Assembly (NCBI GenBank): GCA_013151315.1
Contig: JAADIN010000221.1
Location: 1 to 18,681, forward strand
Length of the DNA stretch: 18,681 bases
Origin: Planctomycetota bacterium
Lineage (GTDB): Bacteria; Planctomycetota; Planctomycetia; Pirellulales; Lacipirellulaceae
Direction: 5' to 3'
Both the position numbers and the translations under genes were made by a program. Shown here one piece after another: positions 14,352 through 18,681 of this stretch. Each line of letters begins with the position of its first letter. The first letter of the stretch is position 1. The notes below the pieces were generated by a model. It did not search any database. It saw only the letters and a list, made by a program, of their open reading frames with translations, and was not told the DNA's origin.

Positions 14352-15422
14352 ATGCTTCACGCAATCATCATGGCCGGCGGCACCGGCACCCGCTTTTGGC
14401 CCGCCAGCCGTGCCACCACGCCCAAACAGATGCTCTCGCTGGTCGGCGACAAGACCATGATCCGCCAGACGGTCGACCGACTCGACGGGCTGGTCGCCCC
14501 CGAGCAGACGCTGATCGTCACCAACGAGCGGCTCGTCGGCCCGATCGCCGAGCAACTGCCCGAACTGCCCGCCGCGTCGATCGTCGGCGAACCGTGCAAA
14601 CGCGACACGGCCCCCTGCATCGGCCTCGCGGCACTGCTCGTCAGCCGCGACGACCCCGACGCCACGATGGCCGTCATGCCAGCCGACCATGTCATTCACG
14701 ACACCGACAAATTTCAAGCCGCAATGACGCAAGCGGAGGAAATGGTCGCTCGCACTTCGGGCCAAATCGTCACCTTCGGCATCCGCCCCACCTACCCGGC
14801 AGAGATTTTTGGTTACATCCAGCGTGGCGAAGCACTCAAAGCAGCTTCCAGCTACACCGTAAAACAATTCCGCGAAAAGCCCGACGCCACCACCGCCGCC
14901 GAGTACCTCGCCGCCGGCGACTATTATTGGAACTCGGGCATTTTTGTCTGGCGCGCTAAAACCATCCTCGACGCGCTCGCCGCGCGACAACCCAAGACGC
15001 TAGCCCACCTACAAAAAATCGTCGACGCCTGGGGCACCGATCGCCAACACGACATTTTTACCGAAGAGTTCACCGCCATCGAGGGCATCTCGATCGACTA
15101 CGCCGTCATGGAACACGCCACCAACGTCGCCGTGATCGAAGCCCCTTTTGATTGGGACGACCTGGGCGGCTGGCAATCGCTCACCCGTCTGCTCGGCACC
15201 GACGACAACAAAAACACGATCGTCGGCAAACACCTCGGCCTCAACACGACCGGCACAATTGTCCGCACAACCGACGATCACCTAGTCGTCACGCTCGGCC
15301 TCGAAGACACGATCGTCGTCCACACCCCCGGAGCCACCTTGGTCGCGAACAAAAACGACGAAGAATCGATCCGTAAAATCGTCAAAGAACTCGAAGCAAG
15401 AAACTGGAACGAATACCTGTAG
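14352..15422 (+). CDS. Mannose-1-phosphate guanylyltransferase (GDP-mannose synthesis)
   Basis: A 356-residue cytoplasmic nucleotidyltransferase making GDP-mannose from mannose-1-phosphate and GTP, for polysaccharide or glycan synthesis. It shows the signature GGTGTRFWPASRATTPKQ (9-26), GEPCKRDTAPCIGLAA (79-94), MPADHVIHD (109), FREKPDATTAAEYL (about 174), YYWNSGIFVW (about 193) and FDWDDLGGWQSL (about 257). It has the single catalytic domain length and lacks the C-terminal phosphomannose isomerase domain of bifunctional ManC/AlgA. Start ATG at 14352, without a Shine-Dalgarno and directly after a 14-bp repeat array. Its stop codon TAG is the first three bases of the TAGCCGCGAT repeat that follows. 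Confidence 0.94.
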   Translation: MLHAIIMAGGTGTRFWPASRATTPKQMLSLVGDKTMIRQTVDRLDGLVAPEQTLIVTNERLVGPIAEQLPELPAASIVGEPCKRDTAPCIGLAALLVSRDDPDATMAVMPADHVIHDTDKFQAAMTQAEEMVARTSGQIVTFGIRPTYPAEIFGYIQRGEALKAASSYTVKQFREKPDATTAAEYLAAGDYYWNSGIFVWRAKTILDALAARQPKTLAHLQKIVDAWGTDRQHDIFTEEFTAIEGISIDYAVMEHATNVAVIEAPFDWDDLGGWQSLTRLLGTDDNKNTIVGKHLGLNTTGTIVRTTDDHLVVTLGLEDTIVVHTPGATLVANKNDEESIRKIVKELEARNWNEYL

Positions 15423-15508
15423 CCGCGATCCGCACAAAACAGCCGCATTCGCACAGAAAATAGCCGCGATCTGACAGACAGTACCGCGATCTGACAGATC
15501 GCCGGAGT
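15420..15508. repeat. Tandem AGCCGCGAT units ending in a palindrome (copy A)
   Basis: Four degenerate 20-21-base units start at 15421, 15441, 15462 and 15483 (AGCCGCGATCCGCAC, AGCCGCATTCGCACAG, AGCCGCGATCTGACAG, ACCGCGATCTGACAG). The last one closes into the perfect palindrome GCGATCTGACAGATCGC (15486-15502) followed by CGGAGT. It fills the whole gap between guanylyltransferase and ruvX, overlaps the former's stop codon, and its GGAG lies 9 bases before the ruvX ATG. Confidence 0.8.
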
Positions 15509-15516
15509 CAACCCAC

Positions 15517-15975
15517 ATGCCACCTGCTTCCTCCACCCGCATCGCCGGCATCGACTACGGCACCGTCCGCATTGGCATCGCCCTCGGCGATCTCGAAACC
15601 AATCTCGCCGGACCCTACGAAACCTACACTCGCCGCAGCGAAAAACTCGACGCCCAGTACTTTGTCGAACTGGCTCAACAAGAACGGATCGCCCGATTCG
15701 TCGTCGGCCTGCCCGTCCACCTCGACGGCCACGAAAGCCAAAAATCTCGCGAGGCGCGCCAATTCGGCGACTGGCTCGGCAAACTCACCGGCGTGCCGAT
15801 CGACTATTTCGACGAACGGTTTACCTCGGCCGAGGCGGAGCGCATCTTGCAGGAAGCAAACCTCACCAAAAAACGACGCAAAGCGCGCATCGACCAACTG
15901 GCCGCCCAAATCATGCTCACCGCCTATCTCGAAGCAGGAGCCAAAAGCCAAGATTCGCCTGACAGTATCGATTAA
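15517..15975 (+). CDS. ruvX: RuvX/YqgF-family putative pre-16S rRNA nuclease / Holliday junction resolvase
   Basis: A 152-residue RNase H-fold protein. Motifs: AGIDYGTVRIGIALGD (10-25) with catalytic D13, VVGLPVHLDGHESQKS (about 62), FDERFTSAEAE (about 89-99) and IDQLAAQIMLTAYLE near the C-terminus with the last acidic residue. Members of this family process the 16S rRNA 5' end in E. coli and were earlier called Holliday junction resolvases. The length is typical (about 140-150). GGAG supplied by the preceding repeat may act as its Shine-Dalgarno. Confidence 0.92.
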   Translation: MPPASSTRIAGIDYGTVRIGIALGDLETNLAGPYETYTRRSEKLDAQYFVELAQQERIARFVVGLPVHLDGHESQKSREARQFGDWLGKLTGVPIDYFDERFTSAEAERILQEANLTKKRRKARIDQLAAQIMLTAYLEAGAKSQDSPDSID

Positions 15976-15995
15976 AAAAACCAATCAACAAAAAA

Positions 15996-16022
15996 TAGCC
16001 GCGATCTGATAGATCGCCGGAG
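15996..16022. repeat. Palindromic AGCCGCGATCTGATAG element (copy B)
   Basis: TAGCCGCGATCTGATAG followed by ATCGCCGGAGC, with a GCGATCT/AGATCGC stem (16001-16017). The preceding A-run becomes CTATTTTTTG after the stem on the minus strand, so it is terminator-like only in the antisense direction. It lies between ruvX and the epimerase. Confidence 0.75.
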
Positions 16023-16046
16023 CCAAAAAAAGTCGACTCACAAAAA

Positions 16047-16958
16047 ATGTCCAAACTCCTCTTCGGCTACGGCTACCTAGGCCTCCGCGTTGCCAATCTT
16101 TGGCGCGACGCAGGCGATACGGTCCACATCGTCACGCGCTCCGCCCGTCGCGCAGCCAGCCTACAAAACGCCGGCTATCAAACCACCGTTGCCGATGTGA
16201 CGCAACCCGACACACTCCAAAATTTACCGCCCGCCGAAACCGTCCTCTTCGCCGTCGGTTACGATCGCACGCAGACCGACTCGATTCACACGGTCTACGC
16301 CGGCGGCGTCCAAAACGTCCTTGCCGCGCTACCCGCAAGCGTAAAACAGTTCATTTACATCAGCACGACCGGCGTCTACGGGGCCAGCGGCGACTGGGTC
16401 GACGAGCTCACGCCGCCTAATCCTCAACGCGACGGCGGCCGAGCCTCGCTGGCCGCCGAAAAGCTGCTTGGCGAAAATTCCGTCATCCTCCGTCTTGCCG
16501 GCATCTACGGGCCAGGGCGAATTCCCTATCTCGACAAGCTCCGCGCCGGCCAGCCAATCGCCGCTCCAAGCAAAGGTTGGCTGAACCTCATCCACGTCGA
16601 CGACGCAGCATCGATCGTTCTCGCTGCCGAGTCCTGGGCGGCGGAGGGGCAAGCAGCGGGACCGCACCTCTTTTGCGTCAGCGATGGCCAACCCGTCGTG
16701 CGCGGAGACTACTACTGCGAAGTCGCCCGCCGCATCGGCGCGCCCGAACCGCAATTCGTCGAGCCCCACCCCACGTCTCCCGCCGCCGCCCGGGCTGCCG
16801 CCGACAAGCGAATTTGCAACAAAAAAATGCTCAGTACGCTCAAGCCGCACCTTGCCTACGCGAAGGCTTGGCGAGCGTTTTGGCTGACTAGGAGTACTCC
16901 GGCGATCTGTCAGATCGCGGCTAACCCTCCTGTCAGATCGCGGCTAGCCTTCTATTGA
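16047..16958 (+). CDS. NAD(P)-dependent SDR epimerase-like protein (YeeZ-like)
   Basis: A 303-residue extended short-chain dehydrogenase-type protein. The Rossmann motif is GYGYLG (7-12), followed by an ADVTQPD acidic turn, LFAVGYDR, YISTTGVYGASGDWVDE (about 110), LRLAGIYGPGR (about 151) and NLIHVDDAASIVL (about 177). The usual YxxxK is not obvious: the corresponding stretch reads GGRASLAAEKLL, as in YeeZ-like proteins of uncertain activity, so the reaction is unknown. The last ~20 residues (TPAICQIA through RSRLAFY) are translated from an inverted copy of the AGCCGCGATCTGACAG repeat, which has probably replaced the original stop. No Shine-Dalgarno at normal distance. Confidence 0.88.
   Translation: MSKLLFGYGYLGLRVANLWRDAGDTVHIVTRSARRAASLQNAGYQTTVADVTQPDTLQNLPPAETVLFAVGYDRTQTDSIHTVYAGGVQNVLAALPASVKQFIYISTTGVYGASGDWVDELTPPNPQRDGGRASLAAEKLLGENSVILRLAGIYGPGRIPYLDKLRAGQPIAAPSKGWLNLIHVDDAASIVLAAESWAAEGQAAGPHLFCVSDGQPVVRGDYYCEVARRIGAPEPQFVEPHPTSPAAARAAADKRICNKKMLSTLKPHLAYAKAWRAFWLTRSTPAICQIAANPPVRSRLAFY
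16893..16946. repeat. AGCCGCGATCTGACAG repeat, inverted copy C, inside the epimerase 3' end
   Basis: On the minus strand there is one half unit AGCCGCGATCTGACAG plus GAGGGTT, then the full unit AGCCGCGATCTGACAG with ATCGCCGGAGTAC. This is the same half-unit-then-palindrome order as copy A, in opposite orientation. The perfect palindrome is at 16902-16918. Confidence 0.8.
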
Positions 16959-17023
16959 GATCGATTCTCGATTGCCTTCTGCAGCCCACACCGTTGCACA
17001 GACACGGGCGACCCCTTTAGAAT

Positions 17024-17060
17024 CTCCCTAACCTCCTAACCTCTAGCCTCTAACCTCTCC
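17024..17060. repeat. Pyrimidine-rich CTAACCTC tandem array
   Basis: Degenerate repeats of CTAACCTC and CTAGCCTC end 5 bases before the ATG of the metallo-hydrolase. A similar C/T-rich stretch sits directly before the TTG start of lptF on its coding strand. Confidence 0.6.
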
Positions 17061-17065
17061 AACGA

Positions 17066-17840
17066 ATGCTCGAACGCGCCCCCCTGTTTCCCCATGTGAT
17101 TGAACTCAACCACCAGGCGCGTCGGCATATCACCTGCAGCGCCTATCTCATCTACGACGACCAAGAGTGGACGCTGTTCGACATCGGCTACGAAGACGCC
17201 GTCGACGATTGCATCGAACTCATTCGCAATCTCGATTTTCCGTTTAGCCAGTGCAAAACACTCATCGCTTCGCACGCCGACGTCGATCACATCCAAGGTT
17301 TGTCCAAAGCCAAGCAGATTCTAAAAACCACGGTCACCGCCCATCCGTTGGCGGCCAAATATTTGCAGTCGGGCGACAAACTGGCCACGTTCGCCGAGAT
17401 CACCGCTCAAGACATCCACTACGAAATGCCGCCGGTCGAAGTGGAAAACCTGGTCAACGATGGCGATACCATCCAAGTTGGCAGCCTCGAGCTCGAAGTC
17501 TGGCACACTCCAGGCCACACCGACGGCCAGCTCTCGCTACGCATGGGCAACCTGCTTTTCTCCGGCGACAACATCTTTCGCGATGGTTGCGTCGGCGCGA
17601 TCGACGCCCATCACGGCAGCAACATTCCCGATTTCATCACCTCGCTCCGCCGCATCCAATCCAGAGTGGCTCCTCCCCAGCCACGGCCCCGTCTTCCGCA
17701 AAGACGACGCCCACATCCAGCGCACGATCGACCGCTTGGAAACCTACCTCCACATGGCCGACTTCGGCACCTGCGCGATCGATTGGCCTCTGATGGACCA
17801 ATGGGAACGAGAATTGGTCGAAGGCAAACGGCCCACGTAG
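17066..17840 (+). CDS. Metallo-beta-lactamase-fold hydrolase (frameshifted)
   Basis: An MBL-fold metal-dependent hydrolase of unknown substrate, about 258 residues once repaired. Visible motifs are SHADVDH (69-75), in which the usual HxHxDH has Asp at its second His, HTPGHTDG (147-154) and FSGDNIFRDG (165-174). After RIQS (196-199) the initial frame turns into arginine/proline-rich nonsense ending at 17893. The +1 frame continues with EWLLPSHGPVFRKDD, supplying the expected late histidine, and LETYLHMADFGTCAIDWPL, and stops at 17840. Loss of two bases (AGCGAG to AGAG) near 17663-17666 explains it. It is either an assembly error or a recent inactivation. The start ATG is preceded by a pyrimidine-rich repeat. 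Confidence 0.85.
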
Positions 17841-18119
17841 GGGCAACTTACGAAAATAGAATCGTTAGTGCCGACGGCCACATCGCTTCATAAGGGTTGG
17901 CTCTCAACCAAATTGCGGGGCCTCAATTTTGGCAAGTCGGTCAGAATATCGACCGCAAGAAATCGCAACCAGCACAGCGACAACATCTACGCCGGCTCGG
18001 CGACTGCGACCGCCGACATGCAAAGAACAAGAGCTAAATTAGCCAACAGGTGAAATACGGAGCGATTCACGAGAGGTGGCTCAAGATTTACGCGGGAAAG
18101 AAAACAAAGGCCGACCCAT
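17841..18119. other. 279-base gap between convergent genes, no gene recognised
   Basis: It lies between the hydrolase and the toxin, which converge. A GGTTG/CAACC hairpin (about 17896-17909) and CCAAATTG paired with CAATTTTGG (17908-17932) could act as a weak bidirectional terminator. The remaining short open frames show no recognisable protein. Confidence 0.4.
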
Positions 18120-18464
18120 TTACCGACCAAGGATCACGTCGATACCTGTCAAAACCGCTCGGAGTTGCCGCTTCGATAGCTTGCCACTCCGTTCGGCAAG
18201 CTGCTCCTTGCCCAAGGCAACGATCAGGGAAACATTGGCAACCGAATCCTTCGGAAGCCCCGTTAGCCTGCTCTTTAGCAAAACATTACCGGGAGCATTC
18301 GACCATTTGAGATTACTTGTCAGCGGAATACAAACGACCGTCCCGATCCGGCTGCGACTGATCGCATCCGATTGAACCACCACCACCGGCCGCCTGAAGC
18401 CTGGCCCCGAACCCATTGGCTCGCCAAGATCAGCCCACCAGACTTCGCCCTGGGAAATCACCAT
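18120..18464 (-). CDS. mazF: MazF/PemK-family toxin (endoribonuclease)
   Basis: A 114-residue protein of the MazF/PemK/CcdB fold, expected to cleave mRNA when unbound by antitoxin. MVISQGEVWWADLGEP opens the first strand, GFRRPVVVVQSD (22-33) carries the conserved Arg-Pro, and VVCIPLTSNL (43-52) the conserved Thr-Ser. GNVLL and the C-terminal helix LSKRQLRAVLTGIDVIL complete the family layout at normal length. Its ATG overlaps the antitoxin end by 7 bases, so the pair is translationally coupled. The cleavage site cannot be predicted. Confidence 0.9.
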   Translation of the reverse strand: MVISQGEVWWADLGEPMGSGPGFRRPVVVVQSDAISRSRIGTVVCIPLTSNLKWSNAPGNVLLKSRLTGLPKDSVANVSLIVALGKEQLAERSGKLSKRQLRAVLTGIDVILGR

Positions 18465-18681
18465 TCCACCCGCCGCAAAGCTTGCTGACCAGCCCGGTGC
18501 GTGAAGTCGTCGACCTCTTCACCCACTTCCTCAAGCACCTGATTCATGGTGCTCGTCACATGGTCGTCGTCATGTCGAGCGACGAACTCCGACAGCGCAC
18601 GTGCATAGAGCTGACTACGCGAAGTCTGCAGCCGACTCGCCAAACGCTCCGCGTCCTCAAAAACCTCGTCGGGAATCGAAA
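18458..18681 (-). CDS. Ribbon-helix-helix-like antitoxin of the mazF pair (start outside window)
   Basis: About 74 residues are visible, beginning SIPDEVFEDAERLASRL and continuing TSRSQLYARALSEFVARH. This is the helix-turn-helix part of a ribbon-helix-helix DNA-binding N-terminus whose first few residues lie beyond the right edge. The acidic C-terminal part (MNQVLEEVGEEVDDF) would bind and neutralise the toxin. The internal TTG at 18643 is not the real start. It is expected to repress its own operon from a promoter outside the window. Confidence 0.85.
   Translation of the reverse strand, partial: SIPDEVFEDAERLASRLQTSRSQLYARALSEFVARHDDDHVTSTMNQVLEEVGEEVDDFTHRAGQQALRRVEW

Noticed and set aside
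14247..14990. 247-codon minus-strand frame antisense to the guanylyltransferase
   Set aside because: Shadow of a GC-rich gene: glycine/valine-rich, with no recognisable domain.
15420..15508. Possible CRISPR array (four regularly spaced units)
   Set aside because: The units are only 20-21 bases in total, degenerate, and have no spacers. No cas genes are nearby.
17663..17893. Arg/Pro-rich C-terminus of the hydrolase in its initial frame
   Set aside because: The alternative frame carries the family's late histidine motif, so this tail is a frameshift artefact.
17868..18053. 61-codon frame after the hydrolase
   Set aside because: GTG start, no Shine-Dalgarno, no recognisable family, and it overlaps hairpin-forming intergenic DNA.

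Overview
The window reads as a chromosomal housekeeping segment of a Gram-negative planctomycete, probably of the Pirellulales type. This is inferred from the sequence, not from a search. The clues are a ThiD2-ThiE fusion, an MlaEFD-type lipid transporter and an LptF/G permease (so an outer membrane), a PEGA lipoprotein, a stand-alone PP2C phosphatase, few Shine-Dalgarno sequences, and intergenic spaces filled with small palindromic and tandem elements.

Layout. (1) 1-4094, minus strand: an lptF/lptG-like permease, then a membrane histidine kinase and a sigma-54-dependent response regulator that runs off the left edge. (2) 4347-6358: a PP2C phosphatase (minus) divergent from a PEGA lipoprotein (plus). 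(3) 6393-9268, minus: mlaE, mlaF, mlaD. (4) 9629-12843, minus: a membrane-anchored TPR-like protein followed by clpC. The clpC reading frame is broken near its N-terminus. (5) 13242-17840, plus: thiD2-thiE, mannose-1-phosphate guanylyltransferase, ruvX/yqgF, an SDR epimerase-like protein, and a metallo-beta-lactamase-fold hydrolase that is also frameshifted. (6) 18120-18681, minus: a mazF-type toxin and the antitoxin in front of it, which runs off the right edge.

Functional theme. Much of the left two thirds concerns the envelope: LPS export (LptF/G), phospholipid traffic (MlaEFD), a lipoprotein and a membrane sensor with its sigma-54 activator. ClpC adds proteolysis. The right third is metabolic (thiamine, GDP-mannose) plus DNA processing.

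What stands out is the intergenic DNA, not a new gene system. There is a 144-bp MITE-like palindrome flanked by a 10-bp direct repeat that preserves the clpC stop codon. A dispersed terminator-like family (core AGCCGCGATCTGACAG) occurs at several sites; it overlaps the guanylyltransferase stop codon and encodes the C-terminal tail of the epimerase. There is also a long inverted repeat of TGACAAT-type words, a 14-bp-period ATTCCGCAATCCGA array family, and several gene-proximal hairpins. I found no CRISPR array, tRNA, rRNA or intact transposase. Two independent frameshifts in conserved genes suggest assembly errors or recent decay.
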